From positions 62,001-126,000 of the forward strand of contig SIBR01000002.1 in the NCBI GenBank assembly GCA_009695065.1: a DNA stretch of 64,000 nt, given 5' to 3'. The first letter of the stretch is position 1. Every line of letters starts with the position of its first letter. Position numbers and translations under genes: made by a program. This document shows, piece by piece, positions 1-9,143 of this stretch. A model generated the notes under the pieces. The model was given only the letters and a program-made list of their open reading frames with translations, was not told the DNA's origin and ran no database searches. The stretch comes from Opitutus sp. Its GTDB lineage: Bacteria; Verrucomicrobiota; Verrucomicrobiae; Opitutales; Opitutaceae.

Positions 1-2
1 TT

Positions 3-1100
3 ACCGTCACTACTTGGGGCGAGAGCCACGGCCCGGCCGTGGGCGTTGTCATCGACGGGTGTCCGCCGGGATTGCCGCTGGCGGTGGAGGATATCCAGGG
101 CGAACTCGATCGCCGCCGGCCGGGGCAAAGCGACATTGTCACCCCGCGTAAAGAAGAGGACCGAGTAGAAATCTTGTCCGGCGTTTTCGAAGGCCGGACG
201 ACGGGCACGCCGATTTCGCTGTTGGTACGCAATGCCGATCAGCGGCCGGGCGCCTACGACGAGATGCGGGAAAAATTCCGCCCCTCGCACGCCGATTACA
301 CCTATCAGGCGAAGTTCGGCCTGCGGGACCACCGGGGTGGCGGCCGGAGTTCGGCGCGCGAAACGGTCGGGCGGGTCGCCGCGGGCGCGATCGCCCGGAA
401 GATCCTGGCACTGGGCGGCCAGGCGCAGTTTGCGGCTCCGGTGGAGATCCGGGCCTGGCTGACGCAGGTGCACGATATCGTGATGCCGGACGCCGCCACG
501 AATAACTTTCCCACTCTGGCCGAGGTGGAGGCGACGCCGGTCCGCTGTCCGCATGCGGCGACGGCGGAAAAAATGATCGAGCGCATCAAGGCCGTGCGCG
601 CCGAGGGCGACTCGGTGGGCGGCGTGATCGAGTGCCGCGTGCGTGGCGTGCCGCCGGGGTTGGGCGAGCCGGTGTTCGACCGGCTCGAAGCCGATCTGGC
701 GAAAGCGATGCTGTCGCTGCCGGCGACCAAGGGTTTTGAAATCGGCAGTGGTTTCGCCGGAGCGAGCCGGCGCGGGAGCGAGCACAACGATGCGTTCGAA
801 TCCCGCGACGGCCGGATCCGCACCGTGACGAATCGCTCGGGCGGCACACAGGGCGGCATCAGCAACGGCGAGGAGATCATGTTCCGCGTGGCCTTCAAGC
901 CGACGGCGACGATCCTGCAGCCGCAGAAAACGGTCGACGTGCAGGGACGGGAGACGGAATTGACCGGTCGCGGACGGCACGATCCGTGCGTGGTGCCGCG
1001 GGCGGTGCCCATCGTGGAAGCTATGGTCGCGCTCGTGCTGGTCGACCACTGGCTGCGGCAGCACGCGCAGTGCGGGACTTTCAAATTCCAAAAGGAATGA
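3..1100 (+). CDS. aroC: Chorismate synthase, 5'-truncated by window edge
   Basis: Converts 5-enolpyruvylshikimate 3-phosphate to chorismate, using reduced FMN, in the cytosolic aromatic amino acid pathway. The reading frame is open from base 3 and starts with [19 protein letters not shown], the classic N-terminal signature of the family. Further family blocks are RPSHADYTY, the [19 protein letters not shown] stretch near residue 115, and the C-terminal [17 protein letters not shown] block. About ten N-terminal residues lie upstream of the window, so an internal GTG at 39 is not the true start. Total length (about 365 residues visible) fits the usual 360-390. The next gene follows after 63 bases on the same strand. 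Confidence 0.96.
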   Translation, partial: TVTTWGESHGPAVGVVIDGCPPGLPLAVEDIQGELDRRRPGQSDIVTPRKEEDRVEILSGVFEGRTTGTPISLLVRNADQRPGAYDEMREKFRPSHADYTYQAKFGLRDHRGGGRSSARETVGRVAAGAIARKILALGGQAQFAAPVEIRAWLTQVHDIVMPDAATNNFPTLAEVEATPVRCPHAATAEKMIERIKAVRAEGDSVGGVIECRVRGVPPGLGEPVFDRLEADLAKAMLSLPATKGFEIGSGFAGASRRGSEHNDAFESRDGRIRTVTNRSGGTQGGISNGEEIMFRVAFKPTATILQPQKTVDVQGRETELTGRGRHDPCVVPRAVPIVEAMVALVLVDHWLRQHAQCGTFKFQKE

Positions 1101-1163
1101 ACCGCGGGGCTGGAATGCGGTCGTTCCCGGCCGGCATTCGGTCCCGTTCTTCATCCGGTTAAC

Positions 1164-1916
1164 ATGGCTGCGCAAAAACCACTCGTTTATCTCATGCTTG
1201 GCACCAGCGGCGCGGGGCGGCGCGAGGTCATGGCGGATTTGATCGAAGGCGCGTTCGATGAGAGTGAGCGCACGGTGGTGCTGCTGGCCGACGACGAGGC
1301 GGCGCACGAGGCCGATGCGCGGCTGCCGGCAATCACCCGCTGGGCATGGCGCGACGACACGATCGCCGCCGAATTGCCACACGAAGCCACGCGGGTGTTT
1401 TTCGTGGCGAGCGGCCGGCGCAATCCAGTCGAGCAAATCGAAGTCTTCAAAACCTGGCTGGAGGCGCAGGGGAGCGAACTCGCCCGCGTTCTCTGTGTGG
1501 TCGACTGCCGGCTGGCCTCCAAGCACCCGGAGCTGCTCCCGTGGTTCGAAGCGTGCGTGCATTTTGCGGATGTGGTGCTGCTCAACCGCCGCGAGGGCGT
1601 GGAAAACAAATGGGTCAGCGGGTTTCTCGGGCATTTCGAAAAGCTGCATTACCCCTGTCTTTTCGAAATGGTGAAGGCGGGCCGGTTGCGGAATCCCGCG
1701 CTGGTGCTGGAGCCGCAGGCCCGTCGGATGACCCATGTGTTCGACGAGGAGCAGGAATGGATCTTTACCGACAGCAGCGGCGAGCAGATCGACGAGCAGG
1801 AGGAAAGCGAGGGAGAGGAGGAGGTCGTAGCCTCACTGGAGGAGGAACCCTACTTTGTGCGGGATGCCGCGGGCCGGCGGCTGAAAAAGGTGCCCGACAT
1901 CGCGAAATTCCTCTGA
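1164..1916 (+). CDS. P-loop GTPase-like protein with acidic C-terminal tail
   Basis: A 250-residue cytosolic protein with a Walker A-like loop GTSGAGRREV at residues 13-22. A later hydrophobic strand ends in VVLLNRREGVENKW (about residues 139-152), which sits where a base-recognition loop would be. The overall order resembles the G3E/CobW-HypB metallochaperone GTPases, but the loop lacks the usual GKT/S (it reads GRR), so nucleotide binding is uncertain. Residues 205-230 are almost all Glu/Asp/Gln, a flexible acidic tail that might hold metal or a partner. The ATG at 1164 gives a clean N-terminus just before the P-loop. It is probably expressed behind aroC. The exact function is not recognised. 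Confidence 0.6.
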   Translation: MAAQKPLVYLMLGTSGAGRREVMADLIEGAFDESERTVVLLADDEAAHEADARLPAITRWAWRDDTIAAELPHEATRVFFVASGRRNPVEQIEVFKTWLEAQGSELARVLCVVDCRLASKHPELLPWFEACVHFADVVLLNRREGVENKWVSGFLGHFEKLHYPCLFEMVKAGRLRNPALVLEPQARRMTHVFDEEQEWIFTDSSGEQIDEQEESEGEEEVVASLEEEPYFVRDAAGRRLKKVPDIAKFL

Positions 1917-1919
1917 GGG

Positions 1920-2255
1920 TCAGGGACGGCGCGTGAAGTGCGCCCGGAATTCCGCGGAGCCCATCACGCGAAAAATGTGCAGCCCGAGTTGCTGGCGCGG
2001 CAGATAGAGCAGGCTGCACGGATAGCTCAGGATGCGGCCCAGAGGGTGGCCGAACCATACCAGCGTGCCGGTGAGCCCATACGTGGCCGCGATGCCGGCG
2101 CTCGCGATGAACAGACGGGGACCGAGTTCGACCGGCAGCCGGCTTACGATCGCGTAGACTAGGAGGACGGAGACCAGGATGGTGCCACCAACGAGCCAGT
2201 GCGTGCGGGCCACCCATGCGACACAGTCCGGCGGCCGTTGGCCTGGGGGAACCAT
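1920..2255 (-). CDS. Small hypothetical membrane protein
   Basis: About 111 residues with at least two hydrophobic segments: WLVGGTILVSVLLVYAIVS, and FIASAGIAATYGLTGTLVWF followed by a third weaker one near SYPCSLLYLP. A longer start at 2345 would run into the end of the neighbouring aldolase gene, so the internal ATG at 2255 (MVPPGQRPP) is preferred. It converges with the P-loop gene, the two stop codons being only three bases apart. No family is recognised. It may be co-transcribed behind the aldolase, whose stop is 61 bases upstream. Confidence 0.5.
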   Translation of the reverse strand: MVPPGQRPPDCVAWVARTHWLVGGTILVSVLLVYAIVSRLPVELGPRLFIASAGIAATYGLTGTLVWFGHPLGRILSYPCSLLYLPRQQLGLHIFRVMGSAEFRAHFTRRP

Positions 2256-2316
2256 GGAGAAAATGCGGCCGGGATAAGCGCGACGGGATCGAAGCGGCGG
2301 CGAAGCCGCGCCAGTC

Positions 2317-2955
2317 TTATTTGACGGCGGCGACCGCAGCGACAAACGCCTTCGCCTTGGCCGTGATCGCGGCCCAATTCTTTTCCTTGAATGCCTTGCC
2401 GTCCACCAGGGAACTGCCGGCCGCAGTCGCCAAGGCGCCGGCTTTCAGGAATTCGCCGACATTGGTTTCGTTGACGCCGCCGGTCGGCACCATCTCGACG
2501 TGGGGTAGGGGGCCCTTGAGCGATTTGATGTAGTTGGGACCGAAAAATTCGGCGGGAAAAATCTTCGCGGCGTCGGCGCCGGCTTCCCACACGGCAATGA
2601 CCTCGGTCGGCGTGAAGGCGCCGCAGAAAATCGGCACGCTATAACGCTGGCACATCGCGACGACGTCGAGCCGGGCGCCGGGGGTGACGATGAACTTTGC
2701 GCCCGCGAGGATGCCGGCGCGGGCGGTCTCCGCATCGAGCACGGTGCCGAGGCCGAACAGGAAATCGGGCAGTTCGGCGGTCGCCTTCTCCAGCATGCGG
2801 ATGGCCCCGGGCGTGGTCATGGTGAGTTCGATGCTGGTGAGACCGCCGGCGGCGAGCGCCCGGGCGCAATCGAGCAGTCCGTCGGGCGAGTCGGCGCGAA
2901 TCAGCGCGATCACCTTCTCCGCTTTGATCTTTGAGAGGACGGCGTCTTTTTTCAT
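2317..2955 (-). CDS. eda: KDPG/KHG aldolase family (2-keto-3-deoxy acid aldolase)
   Basis: Class I aldolase that splits 2-keto-3-deoxy-6-phosphogluconate or related 2-keto-3-deoxy acids into pyruvate and an aldehyde. Visible family landmarks: IELTMTTPGAI (catalytic Glu in the second strand), FLFGLGTVLDAE, GAKFIVTPG, and ADAAKIFPAE, which holds the Schiff-base lysine. MVPTGGV, the substrate phosphate/carboxylate loop, follows. The ATG at 2955 (MKKDAVLSKIKAEKV) matches where the family normally begins; an upstream GTG at 2985 would add ten residues. Length (about 212) is normal. The gene lies at the edge of a catabolic locus, downstream of a broken Rieske oxygenase gene, so its substrate may be a dehydrated sugar acid rather than KDPG. 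Confidence 0.9.
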   Translation of the reverse strand: MKKDAVLSKIKAEKVIALIRADSPDGLLDCARALAAGGLTSIELTMTTPGAIRMLEKATAELPDFLFGLGTVLDAETARAGILAGAKFIVTPGARLDVVAMCQRYSVPIFCGAFTPTEVIAVWEAGADAAKIFPAEFFGPNYIKSLKGPLPHVEMVPTGGVNETNVGEFLKAGALATAAGSSLVDGKAFKEKNWAAITAKAKAFVAAVAAVK

Positions 2956-2981
2956 GGAAGCCGCCACTGTGGCGTCTGCTT

Positions 2982-3557
2982 TCACGGAGGGAAATCAATT
3001 TCCGGCGCCCGTGTGTTCCCGGGGCTTGGCCGGACACCTTCGTCCGCCCGTCGCCGTCGGTCCTCGCCTCCCCGGGCGTCGCGCGGGTGCACGCTGAAGG
3101 TCATCGCGTAGTCGAGATTGAACACGAAGCCGTGCGCCGGATAAAAGTTGAGGTAGTATTTCGGCAGACTGGCGATGAGTTCATCGGTCAGCTTCAAATC
3201 CCCAAAGGGAATCGAGACCAGTTCGCCGTCGATACTTTGGGTCCTGGCGCCCGGGCGCAGCGGGTAATTGGAAAACGTGAGATTCGGCGCGTGAATGATC
3301 CGGATGTTCGTCGTGTTCTGGTGGAGGGCGACGCCGCGACCCACGGGGACCGTGGCGCGAAATTCCGGATGGTTGGTCAGGCAGTGGTAACACTCCCGGT
3401 AGTTCTCCATGGAAATTTTCCAGTTCGATTTCACCTCGTAGGTGATCGTCCAGGCCACTTTCGCGTTTTCGAAACGGAAGGGCGTCACGGTGGAAGCCCG
3501 GCGATGGGCGGAAAGGTTTTGGGCCGGCCCCGGCGCTGCAGTCCGGGAGTTGGCCAA
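2982..3557 (-). pseudogene. Rieske-type ring-hydroxylating oxygenase alpha subunit, fragment
   Basis: Only the middle of the catalytic (SRPBCC) domain is left. AKVAWTITYEVKSNWKIS followed by MENYRECYHCLTNHPEF is the typical stretch after the Rieske domain, with the ECYHC..NHPEF iron-ligand region, and similarity continues to LNFYPAHGFVFNLDYAMTF. The N-terminal Rieske [2Fe-2S] domain (CxH...CxxH) is absent upstream, and after about residue 156 the frame turns into Arg/Gly-rich sequence and stops against the aldolase gene. An alternative TTG at 3557 is the only start available. Both ends are therefore missing and I treat it as a remnant. The left break falls on a copy of the 42-bp repeated motif. 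Confidence 0.75.
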
Positions 3558-3578
3558 AAAAATACTGTTTTCCGGTCA
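3537..3578 (-). promoter_or_regulatory. 42-bp repeated motif, copy A
   Basis: On the minus strand it begins TGACCGGAAAACAGTATT, continues through TTTGGCCAAC and ends CCCGGACTGCA. It aligns without gaps to the copies at 3921, 10339 and 11332. It points towards the Rieske remnant and aldolase and overlaps the remnant's only possible start. Likely an operator for those genes, or a relic of their promoter. Confidence 0.6.
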
Positions 3579-4179
3579 GCGCCGGAGCATTCCGCATGTG
3601 GAATAGAAATCGGAATTTGCCCGACCGCACGAACGGGATCACGGCAAATGGAATGGCGGGGAGGGAGTGAGCAGCCGGCCCGATGCGGGGGAGTGGGCTG
3701 ACCCCGGGAGATCGGTTGCGAACAGGCCGAAGCGGGCCAGGGCGTGCCTCCCGGCCATCGTCGGCCTGGCCTCGCGCTGCCGGGGCGGAATCGCGTCGAA
3801 CGGGTTGGGCGTTCGGCGCTTCAGCTTCTGGCCGCTGGTGGGCCTTCCGCGTCTTGGGGCGACCTGATGCCGGCGTGATCTCGCCGGCCGATTCTCGCGT
3901 GTGACCGGCTGGAAATGCCGTGACCGAAAAGCGGCATTCTTTTGGACAAATCTCGAGTTGCGGATGCCACCCGGGATCATGAATTTGGGGCATCGCTCCC
4001 AACCCCGACCACATCGTGAGCCTCTTGATTCGACGGGATTTGTCATGCATCGTCGCCCGTGGTGCCACCGCATCGGTGCCGATCGCTTTCTTCCCGCCTT
4101 CCACGTCAGCTGAGTAACCGCCTGTGCCCGGCTTCAAGACGCACTGCCCGCTCTGGTTCGTTCTCCCTCTCGCCTCATA
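3579..4179. other. Divergent intergenic region
   Basis: About 600 bases between the Rieske remnant and the PSCyt1 gene. Open frames here have no family features and look like GC-rich chance frames. The only structure I see is copy B of the 42-bp motif (listed separately). It is probably the divergent control region of the two operons. Confidence 0.5.
3921..3962 (+). promoter_or_regulatory. 42-bp repeated motif, copy B
   Basis: Begins TGACCGAAAAGCGGCATTC, then TTTTGGACAAATC, ends TCGAGTTGCG. Contains an inner inverted repeat AAAAG-N7-CTTTT and two TG-rich half-sites (TGACC, TGGAC) 22 bases apart in direct orientation. It is 218 bases upstream of the first PSCyt1/DUF1501 operon. Similarity to copy D runs about 20 bases further downstream. 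Confidence 0.65.
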
Positions 4180-7100
4180 ATGGCCCACCACCGTCGATAC
4201 TTTTTCTGGGTGATCATGATCGCCCTCGTGGCGGCCGGGGTGGTTTTTGTCCGGCGGCCGGATCAACGCCTGAATTCACCGGGGCCGGCCGCAGGCGGGC
4301 GGGCGGTTCTGGCCCCCGGCCGGCCGGAAAAGCTCGGGTTCAATGAATCGATCCAGCCGATCCTCTCGGAGAATTGCTATCAATGCCACGGGCCGGACGC
4401 GGCCTCGCGCAAGGGGGAACTCCGGCTCGACCGGGCGGAATTCGCCTTCCTGCCCCGCAAGGGCGGCGTGGCGATCGTGCAGGGCCGGCCGCAGGAAAGC
4501 CTGCTGGTCCATCGGATCGAGTCGACGAAGGAGAGCGAAATCATGCCGCCGCCGGAGTCGCACAAGAGCCTCAAGCCCGGACAAATCGCGCTGCTCAAAC
4601 GGTGGATTGCCGAGGGGGCGGAGTACCAGGAACACTGGGCCTACCTCAAACCGGAGCAAGCCGCGCCGCCGGAGACGCGCAAAAAGGACTGGGCGCAAAA
4701 TGCCGTCGATCGTTTCATCCTCGCGCGTTTGGAGCACGAGGGGCTGACCCCGTCGCCCGAGGCGGACAGGTATGCGCTCATCCGGCGGGCGACCTTCGAT
4801 CTCACCGGCCTGCCGCCCACGCCGGAGGAGACCGCGGCGTTTCTGGCCGATACTTCGCCCGGGGCTTACGAGCGGGTGGTGGACCGGCTGCTGGCGAGTC
4901 CCCGCTACGGCGAACACCGGGCGCGCTACTGGCTCGATGCGGCGCGCTACAGCGACACGCACGGGCTGCACATCGATAATTTTCGCCTGCAGTGGCCGTA
5001 TCGCGACTACGTGATCAAGGCGTTCAACGAGAACAAGCGGTTCAATCAATTCGCGGTGGAGCAGATCGCCGGCGACCTGCTGCCGGTGGAGAGTTTCGAT
5101 CAATTGGTGGCGACCGGATTCAACCGCGCGCACCAAACCACCAGTGAGTCGGGGGAGATCACGGAGGAACTCCAGTTCCACAATGTGACCGACCGGGTGA
5201 CCACGGTTTCGACCCTTTTCCTCGGGCTCACGTCGGCCTGCGCCTCCTGCCACAACCACAAATTCGATCCGCTTTCACAGAAGGAATTTTATCAGCTGAG
5301 CGCCTTCTTCAATAACTCCATGGATCCGCCCTTCGACGATGAGGAGGCGAGTTTTTTTCCAACGCTCAGCCTCCCGCCGCCGGACAAACAGGACGCCGCC
5401 CGGGCGATGCTCGAGCAGCGGGCGGTGGTGGAGCGGAAGCTCTTTGCCCGCGCCGCGGAAGCCGGCAAGTTGATCGAGCAATGGCTCGCCTCCGCGGAGG
5501 GCCGAAAGCCGGTGCACCCCGTGGCAACGGACAAGCTGGTCGCCCGACTGCGCCTCGACGAAGGGCAGGGCGACACGGTGCACAATTGTGCGCCGGGCGC
5601 GGCGCCGCGGGAGTATAAGACCGGGAACCAGGTGCCGTTTTGGGGCGAGCAGTTCAAATTCTGGCCGGTGCTGCGATTGGCGACGACGACGCAGTTGAAG
5701 CTGGGCCAGCTGGGCGATTTCGAGGCCACCGATGCCTTTACGGTGTCCGGCTGGTTTCAACCGCGCGTCGGCCGGAGCAAGAAGCAGGGCGCGCTGCTGT
5801 CCAAGATGTCCGAGGCGGACAAGAATCGCGGGTGGGATATTTATTGGGACGATGGCACGACGCCGGAGATTCCGAAACTGCAGCGCTACCCCGAGGGCCG
5901 CCTCGTGGTGAATCTCATCCACGAGGGAAAGGACAACGCGATCACCGTGCGGGCGTTGCCCCGGATCAGCCGGCTGGAGTGGGCGCACCTGGCGTTCAGT
6001 TATGACGGATCGGGCAAGGCGTCGGGCCTACGCCTTTACCTCAATGGCGAGCGGCAGTCGGTCGAAGTCGTCAAGGACGCGCTGTCCGGCAGCATCCGGA
6101 CTTCCGCTCCGTTGCAATTGGGTCGCCGCGAAAGTGCCGCCGGGGCGTTGCCGGACGACAAGGTGATCAAGGTCGAGCCGCAGGCGTTGCCGGAGACCTC
6201 GTATCAGGATATCCGCGTGTATGCCCGCCGGCTGGACGATCGGGAGATCCGGGGGACCATGTATGACGACGTCGTCAGCGAAATCGTCAGCCGGCCGATG
6301 GCGGAGTGGACCGAGGACGGGCGAAAGCTGGTGACGGACTTTTTCCTCAAGTACGTCGATGCACCGAGCATCGCATGGCGGGCCGAAAAAGCGGTCCTGG
6401 ACGAGAAGCTGGCGAGTCTCTCGGCGGGCGGTGTCAAGACGCTGGTGATGTTGGAAAAGGACGCCGTGCCCATGGGGCATGTGCTCGACCGCGGGGTGTA
6501 TAACCGGATGAAGGAGCGGGTAACGGCGAACGTCCCGCATTTCCTGCCGCCGCTGCCGGCCGGGGCGCCGCGCAACCGCCTTGGGCTGGCGCAGTGGCTG
6601 GTCAGCCCGGAAAATCCGCTGGTGGCCCGGGTGACGGTCAATCGCATGTGGCAGGAGATTTTTGGCACGGGCATCGTTTCCACCCTCGGCGATTTTGGCA
6701 TCGTCGGCGCCCGGCCCAGCCACTTCCGCCTGCTCGACTGGCTGGCCGTGGATTTTCAAGAGAGCGGCTGGGATGTGAAGCGCTTTTATAAACAACTGGT
6801 CGTGTCCGCCACCTACCGGCAGTCGGCGGCGGTCACGCCCGCGCTGCTTGAGAAAGATCCGGCCAACCGTCTGCTCGCGCGCGGTCCGCGGTTCCGCCTC
6901 GATGCGGAGGCGATCCGGGACAGCGCCCTCGCGGCGGGCGGATTGCTGATCGAACGCATTGGCGGGCCCAGCGTGAACACTTATCAGCCGCCGGGCCTCT
7001 GGGAAGTGCTGTCGATGGATCGCAGCAACACCCGGACCCACCAGCGCGACCCCGGCGATGGATTATATCGGCGGAGTCTCTACACCTTTTGGAAGCGTTT

Positions 7101-7515
7101 TGGCCCGCCGCCGGTGCTGACGACCTTCGATGCGCCGCAGCGCGATGTCTGCGTGGTGCAACGCGAACGAACCAACACGCCGTTGCAGGCGCTCATCACG
7201 CTGAACGCGCCCGATTTTCTCGAGGCGGCGCGGCATCTCGCCACTCGCGCCCTGCGCCAGGCGGACAGCAGCGAGGAACAAAAGATCGCCTTCATGGCCG
7301 CGGCCGTCCTGACCAGGCCGCTTGCCGCCGCCGACCGCAACGTGTTGCTCGAGACGCTCGGAGCCTTCCGGCGGGATTTTACGGAAAAGGAAGCGCGCGA
7401 ATTTCTGGCGGTGGGCGCCAGTCCGGTGGATGGGGCGCTGCCGGTCACGGAGCAGGCGGCGTGGACCGTGGTCGCGAGCCAGCTGCTCAACACCGACCAG
7501 GCTTTCAATAAATAG
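4180..7515 (+). CDS. PSCyt1-DUF1549-LamG-DUF1553 multidomain protein (copy 1)
   Basis: Large exported protein of the type amplified in Planctomycetes and Verrucomicrobia. Order: N-terminal membrane segment (residues 9-25), PSCyt1 domain with haem motif CYQCH at 66-70, DUF1549 from about 165 with a second CxxCH (CASCH, about 354-358), a LamG/concanavalin-like domain (about 470-690, with FTVSGWF and WAHLAFSYDGSGKA), and DUF1553 to the end. The biochemical role of the family is not established; electron transfer linked to polymer breakdown is commonly supposed. The DUF1501 gene starts six bases after its stop, the standard two-gene arrangement. ATG at 4180 places the hydrophobic anchor at the right position. 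Confidence 0.9.
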   Translation: MAHHRRYFFWVIMIALVAAGVVFVRRPDQRLNSPGPAAGGRAVLAPGRPEKLGFNESIQPILSENCYQCHGPDAASRKGELRLDRAEFAFLPRKGGVAIVQGRPQESLLVHRIESTKESEIMPPPESHKSLKPGQIALLKRWIAEGAEYQEHWAYLKPEQAAPPETRKKDWAQNAVDRFILARLEHEGLTPSPEADRYALIRRATFDLTGLPPTPEETAAFLADTSPGAYERVVDRLLASPRYGEHRARYWLDAARYSDTHGLHIDNFRLQWPYRDYVIKAFNENKRFNQFAVEQIAGDLLPVESFDQLVATGFNRAHQTTSESGEITEELQFHNVTDRVTTVSTLFLGLTSACASCHNHKFDPLSQKEFYQLSAFFNNSMDPPFDDEEASFFPTLSLPPPDKQDAARAMLEQRAVVERKLFARAAEAGKLIEQWLASAEGRKPVHPVATDKLVARLRLDEGQGDTVHNCAPGAAPREYKTGNQVPFWGEQFKFWPVLRLATTTQLKLGQLGDFEATDAFTVSGWFQPRVGRSKKQGALLSKMSEADKNRGWDIYWDDGTTPEIPKLQRYPEGRLVVNLIHEGKDNAITVRALPRISRLEWAHLAFSYDGSGKASGLRLYLNGERQSVEVVKDALSGSIRTSAPLQLGRRESAAGALPDDKVIKVEPQALPETSYQDIRVYARRLDDREIRGTMYDDVVSEIVSRPMAEWTEDGRKLVTDFFLKYVDAPSIAWRAEKAVLDEKLASLSAGGVKTLVMLEKDAVPMGHVLDRGVYNRMKERVTANVPHFLPPLPAGAPRNRLGLAQWLVSPENPLVARVTVNRMWQEIFGTGIVSTLGDFGIVGARPSHFRLLDWLAVDFQESGWDVKRFYKQLVVSATYRQSAAVTPALLEKDPANRLLARGPRFRLDAEAIRDSALAAGGLLIERIGGPSVNTYQPPGLWEVLSMDRSNTRTHQRDPGDGLYRRSLYTFWKRFGPPPVLTTFDAPQRDVCVVQRERTNTPLQALITLNAPDFLEAARHLATRALRQADSSEEQKIAFMAAAVLTRPLAAADRNVLLETLGAFRRDFTEKEAREFLAVGASPVDGALPVTEQAAWTVVASQLLNTDQAFNK

Positions 7516-7520
7516 GAACC

Positions 7521-9068
7521 ATGAGCAGTTTTTTCTGCGACCCGAAACATCCGGACGAGATCCCCGTGCGGTTCGATCCCGTCGTGTCGGCGGGGCTGCG
7601 CCGGGAGTATCTCCGGCACGAGACCCGGCGGCAGTTTTTCGGCAAGGTGGCCCGGGGCCTGGGCGGCGCGGCGCTGTCGACCTTGCTCGGCGACTCCCTG
7701 CTCGGGGCGATGGCCAACGCCGAGGGCCAGGGCTTGCTGCCGGCGGCCGGCCGGCGGCTGCCGCACATCGCGCCCAAGGCCAAGCGGGCGATCTATCTCG
7801 TGATGGCGGGCGGTCCGTCCCAGCTGGACACGTGGGACTACAAGCCGGGTCTGCAGTATAATGTCGATCTGCCGAAATCCCTGCTGGGTGGGGGCGACGC
7901 CAACCTGGGCATGGGCTCCCAGCAGGCGCGGTATCCGGTGGCGCCGTCGATCTTCAAGTTCCGGCAACATGGCCGGTCGGGCATCTGGGCCAGCGAACTG
8001 CTGCCGTGGACCTCGAAGATCGTCGACGATCTTGCGGTCATCCAGTCGATGCACACCGACTCGGTGAACCACGATCCGGCCATCACCCATTTTCTCACCG
8101 GCAACACCATCGCGGGAAAGCCCTCGATGGGGGCGTGGATTTCCTACGGGCTGGGCAGTGCCAATGAAAACCTGCCAACCTTCGTGGTCCTGACCTCGCG
8201 ACTGCCGGGGGACGACTTTGCCCCCCAGGCGTTGTTTTCCCGGTTGTGGGGCAGCGGTTTCCTGCCGCCGTCCACGGCCGGCGTGGCGCTGCGCTCGGAC
8301 GGCGGCGATCCCGTGCTGTATATCAAGGATCCGCCGTCGATCAATTCAACCCGCCGCCGGCTGATGCTCGATGGGATTCAGAAACTCAACCAGTCCACCT
8401 TTGCCGAGATCGGCGATCCGGAGATTCACGCGCGCATCGAGCAGTACGAGATGGCGTTTCGGATGCAGACCTCGGTGCCCGAGCTGACCGACTTGAGTTC
8501 GGAGTCGGCGGAGACCTTCGAACTCTACGGGCCGAAATCGCGGATTCCGGGAACATTCGCGCACAACTGCCTGCTCGCGCGGCGCATGGCGGAGCGCGGG
8601 GTCCGTTTTACCCAGATCTTCCACCGTGGCTGGGATTCGCACGACAAGCTGCCCTCGAAGGATTCGCGGCTGTGTGCGGACATCGACCAACCCTGCTATG
8701 CGCTGATCACCGATCTGAAACGACGAGGGTTGCTCGACGACACGCTCGTGGTGTGGGGCGGCGAATTCGGCCGCACGGTCTATTGTCAGGGTGCGTTGAC
8801 GCCGACCGATTACGGGCGCGACCACCATCCCCTTTGCTTCACGATGTGGGCCGCCGGTGGCGGCTTGAAGGCGGGTTTCGTTTACGGCCAGACGGATGAT
8901 TTTTCCTACAAGGTCGCCCGCGATCCCGTGCACGTGCGCGATCTGCATGCGACGATCCTGCATCAACTCGGCCTGGAGCACGAGCGGCTCACGTTCAAAT
9001 TCCAAGGGCTGGAGCAGAAACTGACCGGCACGACGCCGGCGAAAGTGATCGACGGTCTGATCGCCTGA
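7521..9068 (+). CDS. DUF1501 family secreted protein (copy 1)
   Basis: 515 residues of the DUF1501 family, which has an alkaline phosphatase/sulfatase-like fold but no proven reaction. A Tat-like leader, ETRRQFFGKVARGLGGAAL, lies near residue 34, so export in folded form is likely. Family blocks visible: [64 protein letters not shown] and the near-C-terminal GRDHHPLCFTMWAAGGG. It is the obligate partner of the preceding PSCyt1 gene (six-base spacing) and about 65-70 percent similar by eye to the copy at 32829. Confidence 0.9.
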   Translation: MSSFFCDPKHPDEIPVRFDPVVSAGLRREYLRHETRRQFFGKVARGLGGAALSTLLGDSLLGAMANAEGQGLLPAAGRRLPHIAPKAKRAIYLVMAGGPSQLDTWDYKPGLQYNVDLPKSLLGGGDANLGMGSQQARYPVAPSIFKFRQHGRSGIWASELLPWTSKIVDDLAVIQSMHTDSVNHDPAITHFLTGNTIAGKPSMGAWISYGLGSANENLPTFVVLTSRLPGDDFAPQALFSRLWGSGFLPPSTAGVALRSDGGDPVLYIKDPPSINSTRRRLMLDGIQKLNQSTFAEIGDPEIHARIEQYEMAFRMQTSVPELTDLSSESAETFELYGPKSRIPGTFAHNCLLARRMAERGVRFTQIFHRGWDSHDKLPSKDSRLCADIDQPCYALITDLKRRGLLDDTLVVWGGEFGRTVYCQGALTPTDYGRDHHPLCFTMWAAGGGLKAGFVYGQTDDFSYKVARDPVHVRDLHATILHQLGLEHERLTFKFQGLEQKLTGTTPAKVIDGLIA

Positions 9069-9143
9069 TCCGGGCGCTGACCGAAAGCCGGTTTTTGGAG
9101 CAATCCGGACCGGAGGTTTTTCCAAAGGAGCTGCGCCTGTCGT
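9069..9143. other. Convergent spacer with a degenerate motif copy
   Basis: Between the stop codons of the DUF1501 and regulator genes. Bases 9078-9113 begin TGACCGAAAGCCGG and end CAATCCGGACCGG, resembling the 42-bp motif with the centre shortened by four bases. It may be a decayed copy or a terminator stem; position between two gene ends favours a terminator or relic. Confidence 0.3.

Noticed and set aside
3939..3962. Sigma-54 promoter reading of the motif (TGG...TTGC)
   Set aside because: The spacing between GG and GC is 14 bases in the copies, while -24/-12 promoters need 10.
9078..9113. Fifth copy of the 42-bp motif
   Set aside because: Starts well (TGACCGAAAG) but the centre is four bases shorter and it lies between two gene ends, so I count it as a decayed copy or terminator, not a regulatory site.
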